Positions 37,336 to 47,088 of a DNA stretch of 64,000 nucleotides are shown in pieces (the first letter of the stretch is position 1; each line of letters begins with the position of its first letter). Source of the DNA: Methylomarinum sp965277025 (GTDB lineage Bacteria > Pseudomonadota > Gammaproteobacteria > Methylococcales > Methylomonadaceae); contig OZ255706.1 of assembly GCA_965277025.1 (NCBI GenBank), forward strand, positions 3,348,001 to 3,412,000. The letters are read 5' to 3'. Both the position numbers and the translations under genes were made by a program. Below the pieces are notes generated by a model. That model saw only the letters and a program-made list of their open reading frames with translations. It was not told where the DNA came from and did not search any database.

Positions 37336-39579
37336 ATGGATATTGCTCATTCGAGCGAAAGCCGCCGCGATTTCGCTCCTGTTTTATTATTTTCCATGAC
37401 ATTGTTCACCAGTGCGACTTTGATGTTCGTACTGCAGCCGATGTTTGCAAAATTATTGTTGCCACTCCTCGGTGGCGCTGCATCGGTCTGGAATACTTGC
37501 ATGGTGTTCTATCAAAGCATTCTTTTCATAGGCTATCTTTACGCCCATTACCTGACAACGATTTTCAGCCGAAATCAGCAAATTTGGCTGCATGCCGCAT
37601 TATTAACTGGCAGCCTGATCTTCATCCCTATTGGTATTGCTCAACTGGATGCGCCACCGACTGAAGGTAATCCTGTTTTCTGGCTGTTGGCAGTGCTGAC
37701 CAGTAGTATTGGTTTACCCTTTTTCATCTTGTCGACCACTTCACCATTAATCCAGAAATGGTTCTCGCAACTTGGACACGAACATAGTCAAGATCCTTAT
37801 TTCTTGTCCATTGCCAGTAACAGCGGCAGTTTACTGGCTCTGCTGAGTTATCCGCTGGTTTCTGAATCCAGTATCGGTTTATCAGACCAACAACAATACT
37901 GGAGCATTGGCTTTGTCTGCCTGCTGGCGCTAGTGATGCTTTGTATGTCATTTTTCAAATACAGCTCTGCCCACAGCGTTACCGAAACGCCAACTGCAAC
38001 CCCATTGCTTGATCAGCCTGATTTAAAACAAAAGCTCCATTGGTTATTGTTGTCTCTGGTTCCTTCCAGCTTATTGATAGGGGCTACTCACTATATTGGT
38101 ACGGATATCGCTTCGGTTCCATTACTATGGGTAATCCCGCTGGCATTGTATCTATTGTCATTCATCCTGGTTTTTTCCAACCTTAATGATAAATTGCACC
38201 CATGGATATCTTTTATACACCCGTGGGTTATCGTCCCATTTTTGATCTACTTTTTTTCCGATGAGAAACTGGCCAATTACACACTGGAAATCATGCTGCA
38301 TCTGCTGGTTTTCTTTATCTGTATCATGGTTTGCCATGGCGAACTGGCAAAACGTCGCCCTCACCCCGCTTATCTGACTCAATATTATCTGATCATGTCC
38401 TTAGGGGGAATGTTAGGTGGTGTATTCAATAATTTTGTCGTGCCATTCATCTTTGATGATCTTTATGAATATCCCTTGATGATTATTGCGACATTATTGC
38501 TGAACAATCTCAATATCAAACAATATGCCGCCATTCCATCACGGATTTATAAAACCGCTTTACTGGCCTACATCGGTTTTTTTATCATTGTCCTGGCTGA
38601 CAACCATCAGCATATTGGCAATGATCTGGTGCTGGCGCTCATCATCATTGCCGTCGTCGGCAATTATTATATTTTTCATAAAAACCTGCTGTACCTGTTT
38701 CTCTATAGCAGTTTAATTGTATCTTGCACCACTTCGTTTAAACCCGATGATGAACAGACTTTACTGCAAACACGCAATTTCTATGGTGTACTGACGGTTA
38801 CGCAAAGCCGCTTGGCAGGTGACGGTCTGGAATCCGGTATTCTACATAGCATGTACAGCGGCACAACCCAGCATGGCGCTCAAATCATCAATAATAGTAA
38901 TCGCTGCACGCCGGTCAGTTACTATGGAAAACAAGGCCCTATAGGTCAGCTGTTCCAGTCTTATCAAGCGTCAAACAACCACTGGCAGGTTGGAATTATT
39001 GGCTTGGGCAGTGGCGCTTTAGGCGCATATGCCAAACCAAATCAGAACTGGCATTTTTATGAACTCAACCCAGCCGTGATCAGCATGGCGACCACGCCGG
39101 AGTATTTCAGTTATTTACATGACTGCATGTCCCAATACGCCATTTATGGCGGTGATGCCCGACTGACATTGGCCAAACAAGCTGCGCATAACTTTGACTT
39201 GCTGGTCATCGATGCATTCACCTCAGACTCCATTCCAACGCATTTGTTGACCCGCGAAGCATTGCAACTTTATCTTTCCAAGCTAAGTGAACATGGTTTA
39301 CTGGCTTTTCACATTTCCAACCATTATCTCAATCTGGAACCTGTTTTGTCCGACCATGCTCGTCAGCTGGGTTTATACGCCGTGATACAAAAATATCGCC
39401 CGACAACAAAATCCCTCACTTATGCGTCTGACTGGGTAGTGCTGGCGAAAAATAAAGATGACCTTGCCGAATTACTGACGCATGATCCGCAAAACTGGCG
39501 AGCTCTCGACAATTCCATCCAAATCAGTCAAAGCTGGACCGATGATTTCACCAGTTTGATCAGCGTCTGGAAAGACTGA
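37336..39579 (+). CDS. membrane-fused spermidine-synthase-like protein
   Basis: 747 residues from ATG 37336, which has AGGTG at good spacing; GTG 37327 is an alternative. About the first 480 residues are a polytopic membrane domain with about a dozen helices (SATLMFVLQPMFAKLLLPLL near the start). The C-terminal part is a Rossmann methyltransferase-like domain related to spermidine synthase: GIIGLGSGALGAYA, YELNPAVISMA, YGGDARLTLA and LLVIDAFTSDSIPTHLLT. This matches the 'fused MFS/spermidine synthase' family, whose substrate is mostly unknown. Not part of an operon; a terminator follows. Confidence 0.88.
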   Translation: MDIAHSSESRRDFAPVLLFSMTLFTSATLMFVLQPMFAKLLLPLLGGAASVWNTCMVFYQSILFIGYLYAHYLTTIFSRNQQIWLHAALLTGSLIFIPIGIAQLDAPPTEGNPVFWLLAVLTSSIGLPFFILSTTSPLIQKWFSQLGHEHSQDPYFLSIASNSGSLLALLSYPLVSESSIGLSDQQQYWSIGFVCLLALVMLCMSFFKYSSAHSVTETPTATPLLDQPDLKQKLHWLLLSLVPSSLLIGATHYIGTDIASVPLLWVIPLALYLLSFILVFSNLNDKLHPWISFIHPWVIVPFLIYFFSDEKLANYTLEIMLHLLVFFICIMVCHGELAKRRPHPAYLTQYYLIMSLGGMLGGVFNNFVVPFIFDDLYEYPLMIIATLLLNNLNIKQYAAIPSRIYKTALLAYIGFFIIVLADNHQHIGNDLVLALIIIAVVGNYYIFHKNLLYLFLYSSLIVSCTTSFKPDDEQTLLQTRNFYGVLTVTQSRLAGDGLESGILHSMYSGTTQHGAQIINNSNRCTPVSYYGKQGPIGQLFQSYQASNNHWQVGIIGLGSGALGAYAKPNQNWHFYELNPAVISMATTPEYFSYLHDCMSQYAIYGGDARLTLAKQAAHNFDLLVIDAFTSDSIPTHLLTREALQLYLSKLSEHGLLAFHISNHYLNLEPVLSDHARQLGLYAVIQKYRPTTKSLTYASDWVVLAKNKDDLAELLTHDPQNWRALDNSIQISQSWTDDFTSLISVWKD

Positions 39580-39624
39580 AAAATGTAGGCTCTATTCAAT
39601 CTGAAACGGATTGAGCTGGTATCA

Positions 39625-39657
39625 GGTGGATTCGCCGTCAGGCAATCCACCGTTTTG
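39625..39657 (+). terminator. terminator after spermidine-synthase-like gene
   Basis: GGTGGATT (39625-39632) pairs with AATCCACC (39644-39651), followed by GTTTTG, 46 bp after the stop codon. Confidence 0.6.
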
Positions 39658-39743
39658 CAAAAAAGTAAAAACTTCAGCAAGTCATTTCCGCTTTACCCGC
39701 CTCCTGGACTTTTTTAGCATATTAGGGTTTAATAATATTTTGT

Positions 39744-40965
39744 CTCTGTACATGACAAAAATTAACTTATGACAAATGAGTCTCATGTATTCCAGTGACA
39801 AAAGGTATGGGTTGCAAAAGAGCAATCACTTTTCTAATCATCCTTTTTGATTGAGATAAGACATTAAACAACGTTGAGCGGATACAATCTAATCCATATC
39901 GAAACAGGCTTTGCGCGAGCCGCTGATGTGTTTTGGTTTTTATTGGTAACTCGCAATCATGTTTCCATTCGCCTGCTTTATGTGACCAACAGAAAGCAAT
40001 AACGGGAAGTACTAACAATTTTTTGATCCGAAGATAACCGACTACACGCGTTTCCTCAAGTTTGAATCCCCGTCCTTTTAAACAGCCAAAAAGCGTTTCG
40101 ATTTCCCAACGCAAACCATAAATTTTAATCGCATCAGGGTTCAAATGCTGACAGACGATGATTAATAACTCACCATCACTCAGCCGTAACCCACTGAGAT
40201 AAATTGAACAATTTCCCAAATAGCGCGCTGTTGAGAGGTGTCGTGTGCTACCCGGCTTAAGCCCATAAAACAAACGCTCTACGCGTATTCGCTGGCCTTG
40301 GGCATTGGTTGTCCAGGCGTTGTTGCGAATACGGATATAAAAGGGAATCTCTTGCTCAAACAACCAGCCCATCCATTCGTCTCCAATAAACTCCCGATCA
40401 GCCAAAAGACCTTTGATGTGATGTCGGCCAGACTGCGCAATAAAGCGTTTCATCAGCGCTATACGTTCCTTCGTATTAGAGTTGCCCCGCTTGTTTAAAG
40501 GCAACCAATACACAGGAATGGCGGCACCCCGATAAACCACGGCAAGCACCAGCAGATTAATATTGGTTTTACCCCACTTCCAATTCGTCCTGTCTAACGT
40601 CAGATAGTAATCCTGATCAGTGAAACCAAACAGTTTCATGATGAAATGAGCGACTTCATTGTAATCCAGCCAATGGTCACTGAAAAATCGTTGCATCCGT
40701 CGATATCGTGAGGAAATTTTTGCCCGACGGGGAAAGAATACGGCGAGCTGGGCCAGATTGACCGTGCTAACTGCCATCAAAGCAATTAACATACCCACAA
40801 AACAAACGATTCTTGCCTTGTTCCATTGAAAGTGCTCAGTTAATATGACGGTTAGCTCGTTGATTTGTAATGTCCCGTTATTCATGTTCGCTAAAACAAA
40901 ATGCGGTATTTAATTACATTTCAACGAGCTACGCTAGCTTTTAATATTTTTTGTCATGTACAGAG
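39744..40965 (-). mobile_element. IS4-family element, copy 2
   Basis: 1222 bp with 18-bp inverted repeats and a perfect 9-bp duplication, ATATTTTGT (39735-39743 and 40966-40974). It inserted just upstream of the persulfide dioxygenase gene, between that gene and any earlier promoter. Confidence 0.95.
39767..40885 (-). CDS. IS4-family transposase, copy 2
   Basis: 372 residues, intact. Catalytic Asp in YLTLDRTNW (D98) and LLADREF (D163), and Glu in YGLRWEIETLFGCLK (E263), a perfect Y-x2-R-x3-E-x6-K signature. It differs from copy 3 at a few residues, for example Arg in FFPRRAK. Confidence 0.94.
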   Translation of the reverse strand: MNNGTLQINELTVILTEHFQWNKARIVCFVGMLIALMAVSTVNLAQLAVFFPRRAKISSRYRRMQRFFSDHWLDYNEVAHFIMKLFGFTDQDYYLTLDRTNWKWGKTNINLLVLAVVYRGAAIPVYWLPLNKRGNSNTKERIALMKRFIAQSGRHHIKGLLADREFIGDEWMGWLFEQEIPFYIRIRNNAWTTNAQGQRIRVERLFYGLKPGSTRHLSTARYLGNCSIYLSGLRLSDGELLIIVCQHLNPDAIKIYGLRWEIETLFGCLKGRGFKLEETRVVGYLRIKKLLVLPVIAFCWSHKAGEWKHDCELPIKTKTHQRLAQSLFRYGLDCIRSTLFNVLSQSKRMIRKVIALLQPIPFVTGIHETHLS

Positions 40966-40994
40966 ATATTTTGTTATTACTTAAGGATGCCATG

Positions 40995-41711
40995 ATGATC
41001 TTCAGACAATTTTTTGAACCAGTTACCTGTACTTATACCTACCTGCTAGGCTGTGAATATAGTGGTAAAGCAGTGTTGATCGATACTGTCACCAGTGAAA
41101 CCGATTTCTATATTCAACAACTGGAAGAACTGGATCTCGAACTTGTTTACACGGCTGAAACGCATGTTCATGCTGACCATATCACGGCTGCCAGCGCGTT
41201 ACGTGAAAAAACTGGCAGTAAAAGCATCGTTCACCGCGATGCCGGCGCCATGTGTGCCGACTTGCTGATTACTGATGGTATTGAATTGCAAATAGGTGAA
41301 ATTTTAATCAAGGTTCTCCATACGCCAGGGCATACCAGTGGCTGCGTCAGCTATCTGCTCGATGATCGGGTGTTTACCGGCGACTGCCTGCTGATTAATG
41401 GCTGTGGCCGAACTGATTTCCAACAAGGCGATGCCAAGACCATGTATAAAAGTATTACAGAAAAACTATTCACCTTACCGGGTGATACGCAGGTCTACCC
41501 CGGTCATGATTATAAAGGCTTGACTGTATCAACCATTAAACAGGAAAAAGCCCTGAACCCGCGCCTGGGAAACAATAAGTCGCTAGAAGAATTCATTGAA
41601 ATAATGGATAACCTGAACCTGCCTTATCCAAAATTCATTGACCAGGCATTACCAGCCAACCAGGCCTGTGGCCAGGATATGGCTGATAATCAGCAAATTA
41701 TTCAGGGATAA
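40995..41711 (+). CDS. ETHE1-type persulfide dioxygenase
   Basis: 238 residues from ATG 40995 (MIFRQFFEPVTCTYTY), with AAGGA 7 nt upstream. A longer in-frame reading begins at ATG 40956 inside the IS4 end and is probably not native. It is a metallo-beta-lactamase-fold non-haem iron enzyme that oxidises glutathione persulfide to sulfite. Metal ligands are in THVHADH, HTPGHTSG, FTGDCLL and the C-terminal YPGHDY; the GCGRTDFQ segment is typical of the ETHE1 group. It is 3 bp upstream of a sulfite-exporter-type gene, which supports a joint role in sulfide or persulfide disposal. Confidence 0.9.
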   Translation: MIFRQFFEPVTCTYTYLLGCEYSGKAVLIDTVTSETDFYIQQLEELDLELVYTAETHVHADHITAASALREKTGSKSIVHRDAGAMCADLLITDGIELQIGEILIKVLHTPGHTSGCVSYLLDDRVFTGDCLLINGCGRTDFQQGDAKTMYKSITEKLFTLPGDTQVYPGHDYKGLTVSTIKQEKALNPRLGNNKSLEEFIEIMDNLNLPYPKFIDQALPANQACGQDMADNQQIIQG

Positions 41712-41714
41712 ACT

Positions 41715-42593
41715 GTGATTTTGATTGGCCTTTTATCGGTCGTTATTGGCGTCCTGCTGGGATTACTGGGTGGCGGAGGCTCTATTTTAACCGTACCAGT
41801 ATTGGTCTATTTGGCTCACCAATCTGCACAAGAAGCCATTGTCACGTCGTTAATTGTCGTTTGTCTGACCAGTTTAATCGCTGTCATCAATCATGCCAGG
41901 CATCGTCGAGTGTGCTGGAAAACCGGACTTACCTTTGGTCTGGCTGGAATGGTAGGCGCCTATGCAGGTGGCCGGCTATCTGCTTTTGTTCCCGATGCCA
42001 TCCTGCTGGCGTTATTTGCCCTGATCATGATCGCTGCTTCTTTTTCAATGATAAAAAAGCCCAAAACGGCGCCGCCATCTGTTGAAAATTGTGAAGAGAA
42101 TTTTTGCCCGAAAAACTTGCCAATTTCCGCCATTTTACTGGATGGCGTGCTGGTAGGGCTGATTACCGGACTGATTGGCGTCGGTGGTGGCTTTCTATTG
42201 GTGCCGGCATTGACGTTACTGGCAGGCCTGCCCATTCAGGCGGCAATAGGCACATCGCTGTTCATTATTGTCTTGCAATCGGTTTCCGCCTTGTTTGGTC
42301 ATGCAGGACACATCGATTTAAACGTGGAACTAACCACTTTAGTCACACTATGCGCCATTATCGGCAGCTTTCTGGGCAGTTATCTGTCCGGCATTATTCA
42401 TAGTCGTTTACTGAAACCGGGTTTTGGCTATTTTGTCCTGTTTCTCGGTAGTTTTTTACTCTATCAGGAAATGTCCGCCGAGTTGATTCGACAAATTCAG
42501 GATTTGATCGTACAGCACCAGGAATTCTTTTTGGGCGCTGCCACCATCATTTTCACTCTGTTGTTTTATCGATTCTGGTCGTGGTTGCATTAA
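41715..42593 (+). CDS. TauE/SafE-family anion exporter
   Basis: 292 residues starting at GTG 41715. An inner-membrane protein of the TSUP family with about eight helices in two repeats: LLGLLGGGGSILTVPVLVYL in the first and GLITGLIGVGGGFLLVPALT in the second. TSUP members export sulfite or sulfoacetate. Next to a persulfide dioxygenase, sulfite export is the likely job. Ends in a terminator convergent with hppA. Confidence 0.9.
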   Translation: MILIGLLSVVIGVLLGLLGGGGSILTVPVLVYLAHQSAQEAIVTSLIVVCLTSLIAVINHARHRRVCWKTGLTFGLAGMVGAYAGGRLSAFVPDAILLALFALIMIAASFSMIKKPKTAPPSVENCEENFCPKNLPISAILLDGVLVGLITGLIGVGGGFLLVPALTLLAGLPIQAAIGTSLFIIVLQSVSALFGHAGHIDLNVELTTLVTLCAIIGSFLGSYLSGIIHSRLLKPGFGYFVLFLGSFLLYQEMSAELIRQIQDLIVQHQEFFLGAATIIFTLLFYRFWSWLH

Positions 42594-42597
42594 CGTT

Positions 42598-42635
42598 TGT
42601 GTCGGGTCAGGCAATCCAACCCGACACACTGTTTT
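42598..42635. terminator. terminator between exporter gene and hppA
   Basis: TGTGTCGGGT (42598-42607) pairs with ACCCGACACA (42619-42628), followed by CTGTTTT. It lies between two convergent genes and may serve both. Confidence 0.65.
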
Positions 42636-42638
42636 CAA

Positions 42639-44663
42639 TCAAGCCAACAACGGCGCAATCACCAACGAAACAATCGACATTAGTTTAACGACAATATTCA
42701 ATGAAGGGCCTGATGTGTCTTTAAACGGGTCGCCAACGGTATCGCCACAAACTGCCGCTTTATGGACATCACTACCCTTTCCGCCATGCGCGCCCCCTTC
42801 AATCAGTTTCTTGGCATTATCCCAGGCACCACCGGCATTAACCATAAACAACGCCATCAATACGCCGGCCAACAAAGAGCCAGCCAACAAACCACCTAAC
42901 GCTTCCTTGTTAATCAGAAAACCAACCAAGACAGGCGTCGAAATAGTCACCATGCCAGGCAAAATCATTTCCCGCAATGAGGCTTTAGTGGAAATCTCGA
43001 TACAACGGGCAGAATCAGGTAAAACCTTCCCTTCCATCAAACCTTTGATTTCCCGAAATTGACGCCGCACTTCTTCGACCATCGCCTGAGCCGCCTTGCC
43101 TACCGAGTCCATCGTCATGGCGGCAACCAGAAATGGAACACAGCCACCAATAAAAAAGCCAATAACGACCAGAGGGTTTAATAAATCGATCTTATCCAGG
43201 TGAGCTGCCTGCGCATAGGCGGAGAACAAGGCCAATGCCGTTAAGGCCGCCGAACCAATGGCGAAGCCTTTGCCTACAGCTGCAGTAGTATTTCCAATGG
43301 CATCCAGGGAATCAGTAATTTTACGTGTTTCAGGTCCCAGTTCAGCCATTTCACTGATACCGCCGGCATTATCGGCAATCGGCCCATAAGCATCGACCGA
43401 CATGGTCACACCCGTCGTCGCCAGCATACCAACGGCGGCAATACCAATCCCATATAAACCCGCCGCATAAAAAGATAAATAGATCGCTGCGCAAATACCC
43501 AAAATCGGGAAGACCACTGAACGCATACCGATACCCAGACCTGCAATAATATTGGTCGCAGGACCAAACTTCGAGGCCTCGGCAATCTTTTCGATAGGCG
43601 CTTTAGACGTGTAATAATCAGTCACCCGGCCAATAAACACCCCTGCCAAAGTGCCACCCAGCAATGCCCAAAAAGGCCCTGTGACAGACGTTATCCGATC
43701 GCCGTGATAAAACTGTATGCCGGCTAGCTGAATCAGAAAATAAGCAGATAGCAAAAACAAGCCTGCTGCGATCCAGGTTACCGCTTCCAATGCATGCGCA
43801 GGATGTCGGTTCTTTAACCACTGCATGGCTAATACACCAATCACCGAAGCAATCAAGCCTAAAACAATCAACGCAATAGGCAACAGCAATGCTTTGCTTT
43901 GCATTACCGATGCATCGACAAAATTTGTCGCTGCCGATGCAATGACAATAGAGGCAACGACTGAACCGACATAAGATTCAAAAATATCCGCGCCCATGCC
44001 AGCCGTATCACCGACGTTGTCGCGACATTATCGGCAATGGTAGCCGGATTGCGTGGATCATCTTCAGGAATCCCGGCTTCAACCTTCCCCACCAGGTCAG
44101 CACCGACATCAGCGGCCTTGGTGTAAATTCCGCCACCTATCCGGGCAAACAAGGCGATTGAGGATGCGCCCATTGCAAACCCACTCAATACCGAATAATT
44201 AGCTAAATCACTTGGATCAATCAGAATAAAAAACAATGGAAAGACCAGTCAATCCCAAGGAAGCGACTGACAACCCCATTACGGAACCTCCGCCGAAAGC
44301 GACCATCAACGCCGCGCCCATCCCTTCATTATTGGCGGCGGCCGAGGTTCTGACATTAGTTTTGGTGGCGGCCTTCATGCCAAAAAAGCCGGCCAGCATG
44401 GAACAAGAAGTGCCCGCCAGAAAAGCATAGGCGGTATTATGTCCAATATAAAAGAAAATCAGAGTGGCAACGAATAAAACAAAAACAGCTAAAATACGAT
44501 ATTCAGATTTCAGGAAGACCATTGCGCCTTCATGAATCAGATCGGCAATTTGCTGCATTTTTTCGCTGCCTGCATCGACTTTCAAAATCGACCGATAAAT
44601 AATATAGGCTAAAAGCAATCCACCTATCCCGGCGAACGGCGCGAGTGTTTTAAAAAACTTCAA
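42639..44663 (-). pseudogene. hppA: membrane pyrophosphatase, two frameshifts
   Basis: Couples PPi hydrolysis to H+ or Na+ pumping. Three frames together make a full-length protein of about 670 residues: 44663-44217, 44236-43904 and 43997-42639. The first break is at a run of six T near 44235 (five would read LSIVFILIDPSD). The second is a missing G near 44015 (GTCGCGAC instead of GTCGGCGAC), which destroys NVGDNVGDTAGMGAD, part of the active site. The substrate motif KAADVGADLVGKVE is intact. NTTAAVGKGFAIGSA has Ala where K+-independent enzymes have Lys, placing it in the K+-dependent subfamily. Two unrelated lesions argue for decay, but both are single-base and could be sequencing error. 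Confidence 0.85.
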
Positions 44664-44796
44664 TATTCAAAGCCATCCTCCTGTTTTGGCCGGAATCTTA
44701 AAAAACTTCAAGCTTATACCGACTCTTTATTGTAATTTTTGATTTTGCTTAAGAACTGATGTTACGCGCTACGCCGGATAATTGATAAAATTTAAG

Positions 44797-46018
44797 CTCT
44801 GTACATGACAAAAAATATTAAAAGCTAGCGTAGCTCGTTGAAATGTAATTAAATACCGCATTTTGTTTTAACGAATATGAATAACGGGACATTACAAATC
44901 AACGAGCTAACCGTCATATTAACTGAGCACTTTCAATGGAACAAGGCAAGAATCGTTTGTTTTGTGGGTATGTTAATTGCTTTGATGGCAGTTAGCACGG
45001 TCAATCTGGCCCAGCTCGCCGTATTCTTTCCCAGTCGGGCAAAAATTTCCTCACGATATCGACGGATGCAACGATTTTTCAGTGACCATTGGCTGGATTA
45101 CAATGAAGTCGCTCATTTCATCATGAAACGGTTTGGTTTCACTGATCAGGATTACTATCTGACGTTAGACAGGACGAATTGGAAGTGGGGTAAAACCAAT
45201 ATTAATCTGCTGGTGCTTGCCGTGGTTTATCGGGGTGCCGCCATTCCTGTGTATTGGTTGCCTTTAAACAAGCGGGGCAACTCTAATACGAAGGAACGTA
45301 TAGCGCTGATGAAACGCTTTATTGCGCAGTTTGGCCGACATCACATCAAAGGTCTTTTGGCTGATCGGGAGTTTATTGGAGACGAATGGATGGGCTGGTT
45401 GTTTGAGCAAGAGATTCCCTTTTATATCCGTATTCGCAACAACGCCTGGACAACCAATGCCCAAGGCCAGCGAATACGCGTAGAGCGTTTGTTTTATGGG
45501 CTTAAGCCGGGCAGCACACGACACCTCTCAACAGCGCGCTATTTGGGAAATTGTTCAATTTATCTCAGTGGGTTACGGCTGAGTGATGGTGAGTTATTAA
45601 TCATCGTCTGTCAGCATTTGAACCCTGATGCGATTAAAATTTATGGCTTGCGTTGGGAAATCGAAACGCTTTTTGGCTGTTTAAAAGGACGGGGGTTCAA
45701 ACTTGAGGAAACGCGTGTAGTCGGTTATCTTCGAATCAAGAAATTGTTAGTACTTCCCGTTATTGCTTTCTGTTGGTCACATAAGGTAGGCGAATGGAAA
45801 CATGATTGCGAGTTACCAATAAAAACCAAAACACATCAGCGGCTCGCGCAAAGCCTGTTTCGATATGGATTAGATTGTATCCGCTCAACGTTGTTTAATG
45901 TCTTATCTCAATCAAAAAGGATGATTAGAAAAGTGATTGCTCTTTTGCAACCCATACCTTTTGTCACTGGAATACATGAGGCTCATTTGTCATAAGCTAA
46001 TTTTTGTCATGTACAGAG
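44797..46018 (+). mobile_element. IS4-family element, copy 3 (first of tandem pair)
   Basis: 1222 bp with complete inverted repeats. The left 9-bp duplication AAATTTAAG is at 44788-44796; its partner lies beyond copy 4 at 47079-47087. The right end directly abuts the truncated copy 4. Confidence 0.95.
44877..45995 (+). CDS. IS4-family transposase, copy 3
   Basis: 372 residues, intact, with all three catalytic residues. Minor differences from copy 2 include Arg in IMKRFGF and Val in SHKVGEW. Confidence 0.94.
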   Translation: MNNGTLQINELTVILTEHFQWNKARIVCFVGMLIALMAVSTVNLAQLAVFFPSRAKISSRYRRMQRFFSDHWLDYNEVAHFIMKRFGFTDQDYYLTLDRTNWKWGKTNINLLVLAVVYRGAAIPVYWLPLNKRGNSNTKERIALMKRFIAQFGRHHIKGLLADREFIGDEWMGWLFEQEIPFYIRIRNNAWTTNAQGQRIRVERLFYGLKPGSTRHLSTARYLGNCSIYLSGLRLSDGELLIIVCQHLNPDAIKIYGLRWEIETLFGCLKGRGFKLEETRVVGYLRIKKLLVLPVIAFCWSHKVGEWKHDCELPIKTKTHQRLAQSLFRYGLDCIRSTLFNVLSQSKRMIRKVIALLQPIPFVTGIHEAHLS

Positions 46019-47055
46019 GTTTTGTGGGTATGTTAATTGCTTTGATGGCAGTTAGCACGGTCAATCTGGCCCAGCTCGCCGTATTCTTTCCCAGTCGGGC
46101 AAAAATTTCCTCACGATATCGACGGATGCAACGATTTTTCAGTGACCATTGGCTGGATTACAATGAAGTCGCTCATTTCATCATGAAACTGTTTGGTTTC
46201 ACTGATCAGGATTACTATCTGACGTTAGACAGGACGAATTGGAAGTGGGGTAAAACCAATATTAATCTGCTGGTGCTTGCCGTGGTTTATCGGGGTGCCG
46301 CCATTCCTGTGTATTGGTTGCCTTTAAACAAGCGGGGCAACTCTAATACGAAGGAACGTATAGCGCTGATGAAACGCTTTATTGCGCAGTTTGGCCGACA
46401 TCACATCAAAGGTCTTTTGGCTGATCGGGAGTTTATTGGAGACGAATGGATGGGTTGGTTGTTTGAGCAAGAGATTCCCTTTTATATCCGTATTCGCAAC
46501 AACGCCTGGACAACCAATGCCCAAGGCCAGCGAATACGCGTAGAGCGTTTGTTTTATGGGCTTAAGCCGGGCAGTACACGACACCTCTCAACAGCACGCT
46601 ATTTGGGAAATTGTTCAATTTATCTCAGTGGGTTACGGCTGAGTGATGGTGAGTTATTAATCATCGTCTGTCAGCATTTGAACCCTGATGCGATTAAAAT
46701 TTATGGCTTGCGTTGGGAAATCGAAACGCTTCTTGGCTGTTTAAAAGGACGGGGGTTCAAACTTGAGGAAACGCGTGTAGTCGGTTATCTTCGGATCAAA
46801 AAATTGTTAGTACTTCCCGTTATTGCTTTCTGTTGGTCACATAAAGCAGGCGAATGGAAACATGATTGCGAGTTACCAATAAAAACCAAAACACATCAGC
46901 GGCTCGCGCAAAGCCTGTTTCGATATGGATTAGATTGTATCCGCTCAACGTTGTTTAATGTCTTATCTCAATCAAAAAGGATGATTCGAAAAGTGATTGC
47001 TCTTTTGCAACCCATACCTTTTGTCACTGGAATACATGAGGCTCAATTGTCATAA
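46009..47055 (+). pseudogene. IS4-family transposase, copy 4, N-terminus replaced
   Basis: Lacks the first 28 residues; the sequence begins FVGMLIALMAVS. An ATG inside the right inverted repeat of copy 3 (46009) is in frame and would supply MYRG; a longer frame begins at 45937 and the internal ATG at 46027 is another possibility. The DDE residues and the rest of the protein remain, so a shortened, possibly active transposase could be made. No ribosome-binding site is obvious. Confidence 0.7.
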
Positions 47056-47078
47056 GCTAATTTTTGTCATGTACAGAG
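46019..47078 (+). mobile_element. IS4-family element, copy 4 (left end deleted)
   Basis: 1060 bp. It begins at base 163 of the element, directly after the right inverted repeat of copy 3, and keeps its own right inverted repeat. The loss starts precisely at the neighbouring repeat end, as expected of a transposase-mediated adjacent deletion. Confidence 0.92.
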
Positions 47079-47088
47079 AAATTTAAGG

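Noticed and set aside
40956..40994. Extended N-terminus of the persulfide dioxygenase
   Set aside because: Encoded by the IS4 terminal repeat and its target duplication; the family start and ribosome-binding site are at 40995.
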